This document shows positions 44,201-56,029 of a stretch of 64,000 nucleotides of DNA, one piece after another (positions within the stretch are counted from its first letter, which is position 1; every line of letters begins with the position of its first letter). The notes beneath the pieces were generated by a model that made no database searches, was not told where the DNA came from, and saw nothing but the letters and a program-made list of their open reading frames with translations. Source of the DNA: Crossaster papposus (lineage: Eukaryota > Echinodermata > Asteroidea > Velatida > Solasteridae); contig JBAIAA010000877.1 in NCBI GenBank assembly GCA_037893245.1, forward strand, positions 1 through 64,000, in the 5' to 3' direction. A program made the position numbers and the translations under genes.

Positions 44201-47200
44201 TGTTTGTGCTCTGGAGATTTCATAAAATTCTGTTACTTTTTACACAAACAAATTCTCAAATTTGTTAAGAATTGCCAGTGTTTCAGTAGTCGGCCGGGAA
44301 ATTCATGCATGACAGTTGTCGAAATTACCCGTAATATCAGTTGTGAATGACCAATCAACACAAAATTGGGACCGAGTGAGCAGATTCTAGATTGATGTCA
44401 GTACAACAACTTTCAGACAAAAGGGATTATGTTTACCCAAATTAATTGAGGAATTATGTTATTTTCAGTGTATTTATCCATTTTTTGACTAAAAATATGA
44501 TAAAATACACCTACAATCTGTTGCCAATCACCAATTGTTACGAAAGTTGGCGTATGATATCGCACGATGGATATGTTTGTGCTCTGGAGATTTCATAAAA
44601 TTCTGTTACTTTTTACACAAACAAATTCTCAAATTTGTTAAGAATTGCCAGTGTTTCAGTTTGACTCGGCCGGGAAATTCTTGCATGAAAGTTGTCAATA
44701 TTCCCCGTAATATCAGTTGTGAATGACCAATCAACACAAAATTGGGACCGAGTGAGCAGATTCTAGATTGATGTCAGTACAACAACTTTCAGACAAAAGG
44801 GATTTTGTTTACCCAAATTAATTGAGGAATTATGTTATTTTCAGTGTATTTATCCATTTTTTGACTAAAAATATGGTAAAATACACCTAAAATCTGTTGC
44901 CAATCACCAATTGTTACGAAAGTTGGCGTATGATATCGCACGATGGATATGTTTGTGCTCTGGAGATTTCAGAAAATTCTGTTACTTTTTACACAAACAA
45001 ATTCTCAAATTTGTTAAGAATTGCCAGTGTTTCAGTTTGACTCGGCCGGGAAATTCATGAATGAAAGTTGTCAAAATTCCCCGTAATATCAGTTGTGAAT
45101 GACCAATCAACACAAAATTGGGACCGAGTGAGCAGATTCTAGATTGATGTCAGTACAACAACTTTCAGACAAAAGGGATTATGTTTACCCAAATTAATTG
45201 AGGAATTATGTTATTTTCAGTGTATTTATCCATTTTTTGACTAAAAATATGATAAAATACACCTAAAATCTGTTGCCAATCACCAATTGTTACGAAAGTT
45301 GGCGTATGATATCGCACGATGGATATGTTTGTGCTCTGGAGATTTCATAAAATTCTGTTACTTTTTACACAAACAAATTCTCAAATTTGTTAAGAATTGC
45401 CAGTGTTTCAGTTTGACTCGGCCGGGAACTTAAATTCATGCATGAAAGTTGTCAAAATTCCCCGTAATATCAGTTGTGAATGACTAATCAACACAAAATT
45501 GGGACCGAGTGAGCAGATTCTAGATTGATGTCAGGACAACAACTTTCAGACAAAAGGGATTATGTTTACCCAAATTAATTGAGGAATTATGTTATTTTCA
45601 GTGTATTTATCCATTTTTTGACTAAAAATATGATAAAATACACTTAAAATCTGTTGCCAATCACCAATTGTTACGAAAGTTGGCGTATGATATCGCACGA
45701 TGGATATGTTTGTGCTCTGGAGATTTCATAAAATTCTGTTACTTTTTACACAAACAAATTCTCAAATTTGTTAAGAATTGCCAGTGTTTCAGTTTGACTC
45801 GGCCGGGAAATTCATGCATGAAAGTTGTCAAAATTTCCCGTAATATCAGTTGTGAATGACCAATCAACACAAAATTGGGACCGAGTGAGCAGATTCTAGA
45901 TTGATGTCAGTACAACAACTTTCAGACAAAAGGGATTATGTTTACCCAAATTAATTGAGGAATTATGTTATTTTCAGTGTATTTATCCATTTTTTGACTA
46001 AAAATATGATAAAATACACCTAAAATCTGTTGCCAATCACCAATTGTTACGACAGTTGGCGTATGATATCGCACGATGGATATGTTTGTGCTCTGGAGAT
46101 TTCATAAAATTCTGTTACTTTTTACACAAACAAATTCTCAAATTTGTTAAGAATTGCCAGTGTTTCAGTTTGACTAGTCGGCCGGGAAATTCATGCATGA
46201 AAGTTGTCAAAATTTCCCGTAATATCAGTTGTGAATGACCAATCAACACAAAATTGGGACCGAGTGAGCAGATTCTAGATTGATGTCAGTACAACAACTT
46301 TCAGACAAAAGGGATTTTGTTTACCCAAATTAATTGAGGAATTATGTTATTTTCAGTGTATTTATCCATTTTTTGACTAAAAATATGGTAAAATACACCT
46401 AAAATCTGTTGCCAATCACCAATTGTTACGAAAGTTGGCGTATGATATCGCACGATGGATATGTTTGTGCTCTGGAGATTTCAGAAAATTCTGTTACTTT
46501 TTACACAAACAAATTCTCAAATTTGTTAAGAATTGCCAGTGTTTCAGTTTGACTCGGCCGGGAAATTCATGCATGAAAGTTGTCAAAATTCCCCGTAATA
46601 TCAGTTGTGAATGACCAATCAACACAAAATTGGGACCGAGTGAGCAGATTCTAGATTGATGTCAGTACAACAACTTTCAGACAAAAGGGATTATGTTTAC
46701 CCAAATTAATTGAGGAATTATGTTATTTTCAGTGTATTTATCCATTTTTTGACTAAAAATATGATAAAATACACCTAAAATCTGTTGCCAATCACCAATT
46801 GTTACGAAAGTTGGCGTATGATATCGCACGATGGATATGTTTGTGCTCTGGAGATTTCATAAAATTCTGTTACTTTTTACACAAACAAATTCTCAAATTT
46901 GTTAAGAATTGCCAGTGTTTCAGTTTGACTCGGCCGGGAAATTCATGCATGAAAGTTGTCAAAATTTCCCGTAATATCAGTTGTGAATGACCAATCAACA
47001 CAAAATTGGGACCGAGTGAGCAGATTCTAGATTGATGTCAGTACAACAACTTTCAGACAAAAGGGATTTTGTTTACCCAAATTAATTGAGGAATTATGTT
47101 ATTTTCAGTGTATTTATCCATTTTTTGACAAAAAATATGGTAAAATACACCTAAAATTTGTTGCCAATCACCAATTGTTACGAAAGTTGGCGTATGATAT

Positions 47201-48269
47201 CGCACGATGGATATGTTTGTGCTCTGGAGATTTCATAAAATTCTGTTACTTTTTACACAAACAAATTCTCAAATTTGTTAAGAATTGCCAGTGTTTCAGT
47301 TTGACTAGTCGGCCGGGAAATTCATGCATGAAAGTTGTCAAAATTCCCCGTAATATCAGTTGTGAATGACCAATCAACACAAAATTGGGACCGAGTGAGC
47401 AGATTCTAGATTGATGTCAGTACAACAACTTTCAGACAAAAGGGATTATGTTTACCCAAATTAATTGAGGAATTATGTTATTTTCAGTGTATTTATCCAT
47501 TTGTTTGACTAAAAATATGATAAAATACACCTACAATCTGTTGCCAATCACCAATTGTTACGAAAGTTGGCGTATGATATCGCACGATGGATATGTTTGT
47601 GCTCTGGAGATTTCATAAAATTCTGTTACTTTTTACACAAACAAATTCTCAAATTTGTTAAGAATTGCCAGTGTTTCAGTTTGACTCGGCCGGGAAATTC
47701 ATGCATGAAAGTTGTCAAAATTCCCCGTAATATCAGTTGTGAATGACCAATCAACACAAAATTGGGACCGAGTGAGCAGATTCTAGATTGATGTCAGTAC
47801 AACAACTTTCAGACAAAAGGGATTATGTTTACCCAAATTAATTGAGGAATTATGTTATTTTCAGTGTATTTATCCATTTTTTGACTAAAAATATGATAAA
47901 ATACACCTAAAATCTGTTGCCAATCACCAATTGTTACGACAGTTGGCGTATGATATCGCACGATGGATATGTTTGTGCTCTGGAGATTTCATAAAATTCT
48001 GTTACTTTTTACACAAACAAATTCTCAAATTTGTTAAGAATTGCCAGTGTTTCAGTTTGACTAGTCGGCCGGGAAATTCATGCATGAAAGTTGTCAAAAT
48101 TTCCCGTAATATCAGTTGTGAATGACCAATCAACACAAAATTGGGACCGAGTGAGCAGATTCTAGATTGATGTCAGTACAACAACTTTCAGACAAAAGGG
48201 ATTTTGTTTACCCAAATTAATTGAGGAATTATGTTATTTTCAGTGTATTTATCCATTTTTTGACTAAAA
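41276..48269 (+). repeat. ~376-bp satellite array, 18 full copies plus a diverged edge copy
   Basis: The conserved point ttgttacga occurs at 41525, 41906, 42282, 42658, 43033, 43408, 43783, 44162, 44535, 44911, 45287, 45668, 46044, 46423, 46799, 47175, 47555 and 47931, giving units of 373-381 bp. The left edge (41276-41520) is a diverged partial copy. The right edge stops abruptly after gactaaaaatac at 48269. Copies at 42658, 43033 and 43408 have exactly 375-bp period and share private variants (cagtggactcgg, aaaagctgttgcc, tcaggacaac), showing very recent duplication. A 62-64-codon open frame recurs in most copies but has no ATG at its head (it opens with TTG), so I regard it as a by-product of the repeat. 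Confidence 0.97.
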
Positions 48270-48665
48270 ATACTGGCTTGAGGTATTGATTGTTTGTACT
48301 TTACAAGTGTACTTGTGCATTTTACCGTCATGTAGACTTTACCAGAAAGAAATGGTGATTAGTTTATATCAACATCATCCGGACTGTTGGGCTCCTTTTT
48401 TGTGGGGAGGGGGGTGTGGTTAGGAGACTGGAGTAACATTTGTGAACGAAAGCCTCTGCTAACGGCATGTAGTTATTTTTCTTAATCTTATGCGACCAGT
48501 GTTGCAGGAAACATCCCTATTATCATTACATGTATAATTATTATTCATTAACATTTTAAAGTTAATGAAAGTCTTGTTAAAATAACACTTTTCCCCATTG
48601 AATATTACGAATCTAAAAATAAAGTGATTTCAATGTTATTAAATCTTTCTAATGCAAAAATATGA
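48270..48665. other. Spacer between the two satellites, no gene seen
   Basis: Unique-looking AT-rich sequence with a short G-rich run at about 48405. It separates the 376-bp array from the 48-bp array by only ~400 bp. Confidence 0.5.
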
Positions 48666-48669
48666 TGAC

Positions 48670-50965
48670 AAATTGGGATTACATTACCAGGGTCATTGTC
48701 AACTTGGGATAATATTATCCTGGGTTGACCAAAGGTCTTTGCAGTGTAGACTTGGGATAATATTATCCTGGGTTGACCAATGGTCTTTGCAGTGTAGACT
48801 TGGGATAATATTATCCTGGGTTGACCAATGGTCTTTATAGTGTAGACTCGGGATAATATTATCCTGGGTTGACCAATGGTCTTTATAGTGTAGACTTGGG
48901 ATAATATTATCCTGGGTTGACCAATGGTCTTTATAGTGTAGACTTGGGATAATATTATCCTGGGTTGACCAATAGTCTTTGCAGTGTAGACTTGGGATAA
49001 TATTATCCTGGGTTGACCAATGGTCATTATAGTGTAGACTTGGGATAATATTATCCTGTGTTGACCAATGGTCTTTATAGTGTAGACTTGGGATAATATT
49101 ATCCTGGGTTGACCAATGGTCTTTATAGTGTAGACTTGGGATAATATTATCCTGGGTTGACCAATGGTCTTTGCAGTGTAAACTTGGGATAATATTATCC
49201 TGGGTTGACCAATGGTCTTTATAGTGTCGACTTGGGATAATATTATCCTGGGTTGACCAATGGTCTTTATAGTGTAGACTTGGGATAATATTATCCTGGG
49301 TTGACCAATGGTCTTTATAGTGTAGACTTGGGATAATATTATCCTGGGTTGACCAATAGTCTTTGCAGTGTAGACTTGGGATAATATTATCCTGGGTTGA
49401 CCAATGGTCTTTATAGTGTAGACTTGGGATAATATTATCCTGTGTTGACCAATGGTCTTTATAGTGTAGACTTGGGATAATATTATCCTGGGTTGACCAA
49501 TGGTCTTTATAGTGTCGACTTGGGATAATATTATCCTGGGTTGACCAATGGTCTTTATAGTGTAGACTTGGGATAATATTATCCTGTGTTGACCAATGGT
49601 CTTTATAGTGTCGACTTGGGATAATATTATCCTGGGTTGACCAATGGTCTTTGCAGTGTAGACTTGGGATAATATTATCCTGGGTTGACCAAAGGTCTTT
49701 ATAGTGTAGACTTGGGATAATATTATCCTGGGTTGACCAATGGTCTTTCCAGTGTAGACTTGGGATAATATTATCCTGGGTTGACCAATGGTCTTTATGC
49801 TGTAGACATGGGATAATATTATCCTGGGTTGACCAATAATAGTCTTTGCAGTGTAGACTTGAGATACAATTATCCTGTGTTGACCAATGGTCTTTATAGT
49901 GTCGACTCGGGATAATAATTATTATCCTGGGTTGACCAATGGTCTTTATAGTGTAGACTTGGGATAATATTATCCTGGGTTGACCAATGGTCTTTATAGT
50001 GTAGACTTGGGATAATATTATCCTGGGTTGACCAATGGTCTTTGCAGTGTAAACTTGGGATAATATTATCCTGGGTTGACCAATGGTCTTTATAGTGTCG
50101 ACTTGGGATAATATTATCCTGGGTTGACCAATGGTCTTTGCAGTGTAGACTTGGGATAATATTATCCTGGGTTGACCAAAGGTCTTTATAGTGTAGACTT
50201 GGGATAATATTATCCTGGGTTGACCAATGGTCTTTCCAGTGTAGACTTGGGATAATATTATCCTGGGTTGACCAATGGTCTTTATGCTGTAGACATGGGA
50301 TAATATTATTCTGGGTTGACCAATAATAGTCTTTGCAGTGTAGACTTGAGATACAATTATCCTGTGTTGACCAATGGTCTTTATAGTGTCGACTCGGGAT
50401 AATAATTATTATCCTGGGTTGACCAATGGTCTTTCCAGTGTAGACTTCGGATAATGTTAGCCTGGGTGGACAACAAAAATGGTCTTTATAGTGTAGACTT
50501 GGGATAATATTATCCTGGGTTGACCAATGGTCTTTCCAGTGTAGACTTCGGATAATGTTAGCCTGGGTGGACAACAAAAATGGTCTTTATAGTGTAGACT
50601 TGGGATAATATTATCCTGGGTTGACCAATGGTCTATATAGTGTAGACTTGGGATAATATTATCCTGGGTTGACCAATGGTCTTTATAGTGTAGACTTGGG
50701 ATAATATTATCCTGGGTTGACCAATGGTCTTTATAGTGTAGACTTGGGATAATATTATCCTAGGTTGACCAATGTTGTTTCCAGTGTATACTTGGGATAA
50801 TATTATCCTGGCTTGACCAATGGTCTTTCCAGTGTAGACTTCAGATAATGTTAGCCTGGGTGGACAACAAAAATGGTCTTTACAATGTAGATTTATGATA
50901 ATATTCTGGGTTGACTTGAACAATGATATCTACAGTGTAGACTTGAGATGTTATCCTGGGTTGAC
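48670..50965 (+). repeat. 48-bp satellite array, about 48 copies
   Basis: The unit reads gtagacttgggataatatta, tcctgggttgaccaatggtc, ttt(ata/gca/cca)gt. Each has the perfect 14-bp palindrome GGATAATATTATCC. Both edges are diverged (48672 and 50940). A ~487-bp block with private variants (tgtagacatggg; caataatagtctttg; gagatacaattatcc; gataataattattatcc) occurs at about 49795 and again at about 50282, so blocks of ~10 units have been copied. Units with gttagcctgggtggacaaca recur at about 50455, 50565 and 50850. Since 48 is a multiple of 3, long minus-strand frames with a 16-residue period arise; these are not taken as genes. Confidence 0.97.
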
Positions 50966-50969
50966 CAGT

Positions 50970-52700
50970 GGTACAGTTATGAACTTATTTAGAGCAACCA
51001 TAATAATAAATGTACATGAAATAGCACGCCGAGTTGTACATGTGTAGTGATTTACTTGTCATTCTGACACACAAGTTCCTTTCATATTCATAAATTGTTG
51101 ATGACTTTTTGTCTTTTTTCATCTGTGAATAGTGTTCAGACTTTTTCATTGAATAAAATGGGTGTTTTTTAATAAAGATGCGCAAAATGCTTGTACAAAG
51201 ATGTTTATTTGATCAGTAGTTGTCTTAATTTTAAAAAGTCAATTTTCATGAAAAAAGGTGAACTGAAATAGTTCACATTGAAAATGAACAGTGTTTTTAG
51301 CGAGAGTTGGTGAATTTAAACAAAACATGCTTTAAAAAATCCGGAACAAAACTAAATTTATTATGAAGATTGACACATATAGTTATGTGCTTGGGTCAAA
51401 CTAATTTGTTTGACATTTCATCTGTAACGACATATATTCTCAAACGGGTGTTTAAAATGGGTGACCAAACGTTGAAATTTTGAATGATAAACTACTAAAT
51501 TAGTGAATTTTTGCTTCACGAAAAACATAGAATGTTGAGGTTGGTGAATGTGACAAACAAATTGAAAACCTACATTAATCAATACATTACATAGTTTATG
51601 AGGCTCGCCTACGGCTCGGGGCATTAACCTGTCCAGGCCCATGAGCGCTTTTAAACGTACGTTTAAAACCGGCCAACCACGTATGTTTTATCTTTATTAA
51701 AAACAAAGCATTTTTTCTCTTTATAGTTCGTGTTAAAAAGCTTCAGGAAGCAAATGAAAAAAAATCCAAGTATAAGATAAAAATATATTAATAACAAATC
51801 ATATAATTAACCTCACAGCTGCACATAATTGCATTGCTTAACTGTATCGCATGGGCGCTATGTATAATGCGTGATTGCTCGACAGTGCTGTGAAAAATGT
51901 GCATTTGAATGAAGATAATGCAAGCATAAGAGAAACGTGCCTCGTTGTCACGACAACGCGCAGGTTGACATGAAATTAATATCGAGTGCTCTGCAGAGTT
52001 TAACAATCAGAAAACTCCAACTTTGTATTCTACGTAATCAAGCATGCGTTGCACAATATGGGGAAACAACAGAGCTATATTAAATTACTAGAGCGCTAAC
52101 TCTTCATTCTTATGCGCAGAGATACTTTAAATCCATTCTGCGCGCAGACATTTTAAATTCATGTGCGTGCATTTAGAACAAAATATAAATAGATGGATTG
52201 AATTTTGAGAGTGTACTCTAAATGTAACGCGCGTGCAAGTAGAACAGACGCAAACAACTTACGCGCGTCACGGCAAGTAAAAAAAGAATTCAATGCACAA
52301 TCATCTGCAGCGCGCGGATACGCACACGCAATTGCGCTCATTTTTCTAATAATTTGTTTTAGTTTTGGGCGTATCGGCATCGGTAACGCACTATATCGAA
52401 TACAATTAACGCATATATGCAAACAGCCGTAAAAAAGCCGTACACAATTGTGAAGTTTCCATAGGTTTGTGCACAAACATGGATGCACCCAGTTCGCATC
52501 AGTTTGTACATCGAGCCAGCGCTCTAGTAAGTTAATATAGCTCCATATGGGAAAAACGCATAGACCGCCAGTCATTTGCACAAAATCATGTTTGTAAAAA
52601 AAGTATGGGCAAATCGACGCGTCGGTGAATGGTTGAGCGTAACTGGTACCGCAACGTGCACGCGCGTTCCTATAATGTTGTACAGCATCTTTCGTTCGCG
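50970..52700. other. No gene seen
   Basis: AT-rich sequence without recognisable coding or clear repeats. 52130-52440 is somewhat richer in gcgcg motifs and has open frames on both strands (140 codons minus, 75 plus) of no recognisable family. Confidence 0.45.
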
Positions 52701-53190
52701 TTTTTTTAACTTTCTGTGCTTATACTGGGAAACGCGCTTAACATAATAGTCTTCATGTGAAAGTATCAAGATGGCACTAGATATGCCTAATATACATGGG
52801 CTTTGATAAAACATTATGTAATTTTCTTTTAAATCGATACTTTATTTCATATAATTATTTGACTGGAACTTTTCGGGTGTGTACAAATTATCTATACCGA
52901 GGGGTAAATTTGCCCATAGTTTGTATTTTAGTCGGTCGCCGCGCAAATCACGAAATTATCATGTAGTTTGGAATAGGACCTGGCGGTCCATGTGTTTATA
53001 TGTCTGTGGTTCGAGCGAGTTACTCGATATACACTTTTAAACCATTGCTATGACGTCACTCCATTGTTAAAAGTGTGGATTCGTATCTACGAATCGACCG
53101 TTTTGGACAAAAAGTGTGGATTCGTATCTACGAATCTACGCTTTGGACAACAAGTAAAGTTAGGAATTCGCGGTTTTCATCTCAACACTA

Positions 53191-53463
53191 TATACCCGGC
53201 ACGATATGTGGCAGAGGGGTACCCCCCTCGTATTCCTATACTTTATACACACTCAACACTATTGTAACCTAACCCATCCCCCTTGAAACCTAAAAGGAAT
53301 TCCTGAGATTCCGGGAACACAATGGTCAACACAAAAGAGGGGGGGTTTTCTCTGCCACATATCGTGCTTCATATGCAACACTAATCCAAAGCTTGATTAC
53401 GTAAGATCCTCCAGAAACCCTGCATGCAAATTAGCATATGAAGCACGATATGTGGCAGAAACC

Positions 53464-53495
<32 letters not shown>

Positions 53496-53637
53496 GTGTT
53501 GACCATTGTGTTCCCGGAATCTCAGGAATTCCTTTTAGGTTTCAAGGGGGGATGGGTTAGGTTACAATAGTGTTGAGTGTGTATAAGGTATAGGGATAAG
53601 AGGGGGGTACCCCTCTGCCACATATCGTGCTGAGTAT
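53191..53637. repeat. Large near-perfect palindrome, arms ~190-200 bp
   Basis: The left arm 53191-53376 and right arm 53434-53637 are mirror copies, with few mismatches apart from the G/C tract length. Both contain gcacgatatgtggcagaggg, aacactattgtaacctaacc and ggaattcctgagattccggg. The loop is 57 bp. The right arm has a ~30-C tract where the left has only 7 G. gcacgatatgtggcag occurs at both ends of each arm. Confidence 0.92.
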
Positions 53638-53730
53638 ACAAATTAGGCATCCAATACATGGCCACCATACCAGAATACATGCCTTTTCGTGTCCACTCAA
53701 CTGGATGACAGTTGACGCAATGGTTTAAGT

Positions 53731-53836
53731 CAGAGAATACACTCGCAAGTGTGGATTCGTATTTAAGAATCCACTCGGCGCTTCGCGCCTCGTGAATTCG
53801 TAATTACGAATCCACACTTTCTCGTGTATTCTCCTA
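53731..53836. repeat. Palindromic tag related to 1261-1320
   Basis: Shares gcaatggtttaagtcagaga, atacact, aagtgtggattcgtaatta and the closing ctttctcgtgtattctcc with 1240-1325. The palindrome is expanded here by a ~40-bp insert (gaatccactcggcgcttcgc..) that is itself partly palindromic (GGCGCTTCGCGCC-like). Confidence 0.75.
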
Positions 53837-53928
53837 TACATAATGTTTTTATTTAAATGCTTAATGTACTGATTATACTTAAAACATTGCCAGTGCATAC
53901 ATGCATGCAATGTAAACTTACATATTGA

Positions 53929-54431
53929 GGCCCGAATTTATAAACGATGATGATCACCCGATTATTTTAGTCACGTACAACTAGTATTATACGGTGGCTA
54001 AAACAGAGAAATGCGCGTGTGGATAAGCTCTTGTGATGATCGCAATTCAGTAAAAAAATAATCGACTGTTTATCCAGACGTGTACAAGTTCCTGCTTAGC
54101 TGATGTTTAGTGGTCTAGTCGTACATCATTCACTTCAATGTGGATTACGTAATATGATGAACAAAAGGGCATATCTTTTTGTTCGGAAACCCGCAGCTCG
54201 CTTTGCTCTGCTGATCAGCTCGGTTGACACTAGTGCGAGGACCGGCATGTCGAAAAAACGCGCTGATAATTCCATGGCCAAACCGTCCGTCCACACAAGC
54301 AAGCAAACAGAGAATTAACTTGTACACGAGATAAACAAGCCCCATACGACGATTACAATTTCCTTTGTCTATACATGGTTTAGCATAGTTAATTGTGATC
54401 AAAGAAAAATCACCGTTTATGAATTCGGGCC
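53929..54431. mobile_element. MITE with GGCCCGAATTTATAAACG termini
   Basis: The left ggcccgaatttataaacgat, gatgatca is mirrored by tgatcaaagaaaaa, tcaccgtttatgaattcggg, cc. It is absent from the second copy of the segmental duplication, which confirms it as an insertion. Confidence 0.78.
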
Positions 54432-54536
54432 CAAATTTTTAGCGTTTGATAATTATGTGTTTACCGTAAAGGGAATAATACCTTAAAAAGAGGTAATTGT
54501 TTTTCAGTTTTGGGACAACTTGGTCAGGGGCCAATC

Positions 54537-54733
54537 TCATTAAACATGTAAGCACAAACATGTGATTAGCACAACAATGTCTTGCTCGTTAAAAATAGGT
54601 TACCAGCCATAACTCTATGTGCTTTTCAGGCTAAGCAAAAAACAACCAGCTGAATACCAGCCACAAACAGTATACATCACCTGAAAATGTGATTTGTAAC
54701 CCTGTTACTTACATGTTTTATGAAATTGGCCCC
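54537..54733. mobile_element. GGGGCCAAT MITE family, copy 1
   Basis: TIRs GGGGCCAATCTCATTAAAC at the left and its mirror GTTTTATGAAATTGGCCCC at the right. The inside holds gctaagcaaaaa, accagctgaataccagccac. Confidence 0.82.
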
Positions 54734-55024
54734 ATTTCGTTTTAGGGAATTTTTTTTATGAGATTTATATAATATATATACCGCACTTATACCGCACTTA
54801 TTTTAATTCTGCACTTTTAAATGTTGTTGTCATGTGTCAAGTATGGGAAACGCGCTTAACACATAAATGGGCCTAAAAGTATTTATGTGAAAGTATCAAG
54901 ATTGGCACCAGATATGCCTAATCTACATGGCCTATGATATTACATTATGTAATTTTCTTTTAAATCGATACATTATTTCACATAAGTATTTGACTAAAAC
55001 TCTTCGGGTGTGTACAAAGGAGCA

Positions 55025-55195
55025 ATTATAGAATGCAGGGCCCACTGGCAACTCTCGACTTTATTTACCCTATGATATAATATGGACTGACCCTAACCCT
55101 GTTTACCCCCAATACCCAAAGAATACAGGGCCACTCCATTCTATATCATAGGGTAAATAAAACCCATAGTTTTCAGTGGGCCCTGCATTATATAG
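55025..55195. mobile_element. MITE with GAATGCAGGGCCCACTGG termini
   Basis: The left tatagaatgcagggcccact, tttatttaccctatgatata is mirrored by tatatcatagggtaaataaa and cagtgggccctgcattatat. It is present only in the second copy of the segmental duplication. Confidence 0.8.
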
Positions 55196-55394
55196 TTAAG
55201 CCCACTTATAATGTGTGTTATTTAAATGCTTAATTAATGTACTGATCATACTTAAAACATTGCTAGTACACTTCTGGCATGCAATTTAAACTTCACTATT
55301 TAATGTTCAGCGTTTGATAATTATGTGTTTGCCGTGAAGGAAATAATACCGTAAAAAGGCTAATTGTTTTTTCAGTTTTGGGGCAACTTGGTCA

Positions 55395-55889
55395 GGGGCC
55401 AATCTCATTAAACATGTAAGCACAAAAATGTGATTATCACAACAATGTCTTGCTCTGTAAAAACAAGGGCCAGTTTCATTAAGCTGCTAAGCACAAGCAT
55501 GTGCTTAGCATGACAAAATGCTGAGCATGACAATTTTACCGTGGCAAAAACAGGGTTGCGAACCAAATTTTCAGGTAATGTATATTGTTTGTGACTGGTA
55601 TTCAGCTGGTTTTTGCTTAGCATGAAAAGTACATGGAGTTTTGGCTGGTAACTTGCTTTTACCGAGCAAGACTTTGTTTGTGCTAAGCAAATTGTTGTGC
55701 TTAGCATGCTCCAAAAAATTGGCCCCTGGTTACCAGCCATAACTCCATGTGCTTTTTAAGCTAAGCAAACAAACAGCTGAATACCAGCCACAAACAATAT
55801 ACATAACCTGAAAATGTGATTCCTAACCCTGTTTTTGCTAAGCATGCTAAGCACATGTTTGTGCTTGCATGTTTTATGAAATTGGCCCC
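55395..55889. mobile_element. GGGGCCAAT MITE family, copy 2, interrupted by a sibling
   Basis: Same termini and body as 54537-54733. The body is split at the Lys-rich A run (tctgtaaaaaca) by a reversed family member at 55467-55726, after which ggttaccagccataactcca continues the host copy. Confidence 0.82.
55467..55726. mobile_element. GGGGCCAAT MITE family, copy 3, nested and reversed
   Basis: gggccagtttcattaagctg...aaaaaattggcccc termini. The inside reads the family body in reverse orientation (gtgactggtattcagctggt, tttttgcttagca; gttatggctggtaac-like 'ttttggctggtaactt'). Confidence 0.8.
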
Positions 55890-56029
55890 ATGTCGGTTTA
55901 GAGATAAGTTTATATATATAATATATATATACCGCACTTATACCACACTTATTTAAATACTCACCTTTAAATTTGTTCGTGTGTCAAGTTTTTTGTCTTT
56001 AACTACTATTCGAAGATTTCGATTTTAAA

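Larger units (their letters stand above)
52725..55990 (+). repeat. Tandem segmental duplication with differing insertions
   Basis: Collinear blocks occur twice. gggaaacgcgcttaacataa to cttttcgggtgtgtacaaa: 52727-52890 and 54845-55018. ttaaatgcttaatgtactga to gcatgcaatgtaaactt: 53854-53920 and 55221-55292. gcgtttgataattatgtgtt to taccttaaaaag: 54442-54490 and 55312-55360. The TIR element with GGGGCCAATCTCATTAAAC: 54537 and 55395. tatataccgcacttataccg to gtgtgtcaagt: 54775-54840 and 55920-55990. The first copy additionally holds 53191-53637, 53731-53836 and 53929-54431. The second holds 55025-55195 and 55467-55726. Confidence 0.85.

Noticed and set aside
49894-50577. 227-codon minus-strand frame in the 48-bp satellite
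   Set aside because: A 48-bp unit is divisible by 3, so a stop-free frame persists by construction. The peptide is a simple 16-residue repeat that changes frame wherever the unit has an indel.
48670-50965. TAATATTA core of the 48-bp unit as a rolling-circle (geminivirus/circovirus-like) nick site
   Set aside because: The palindrome reads GGATAATATTATCC, so it does not match TAATATTAC at the last base. There is no stem-loop context and no Rep-like gene anywhere in the window.
41276-50965. CRISPR-like arrays
   Set aside because: Repeats are contiguous satellites without unique spacers, and the sequence is eukaryotic.
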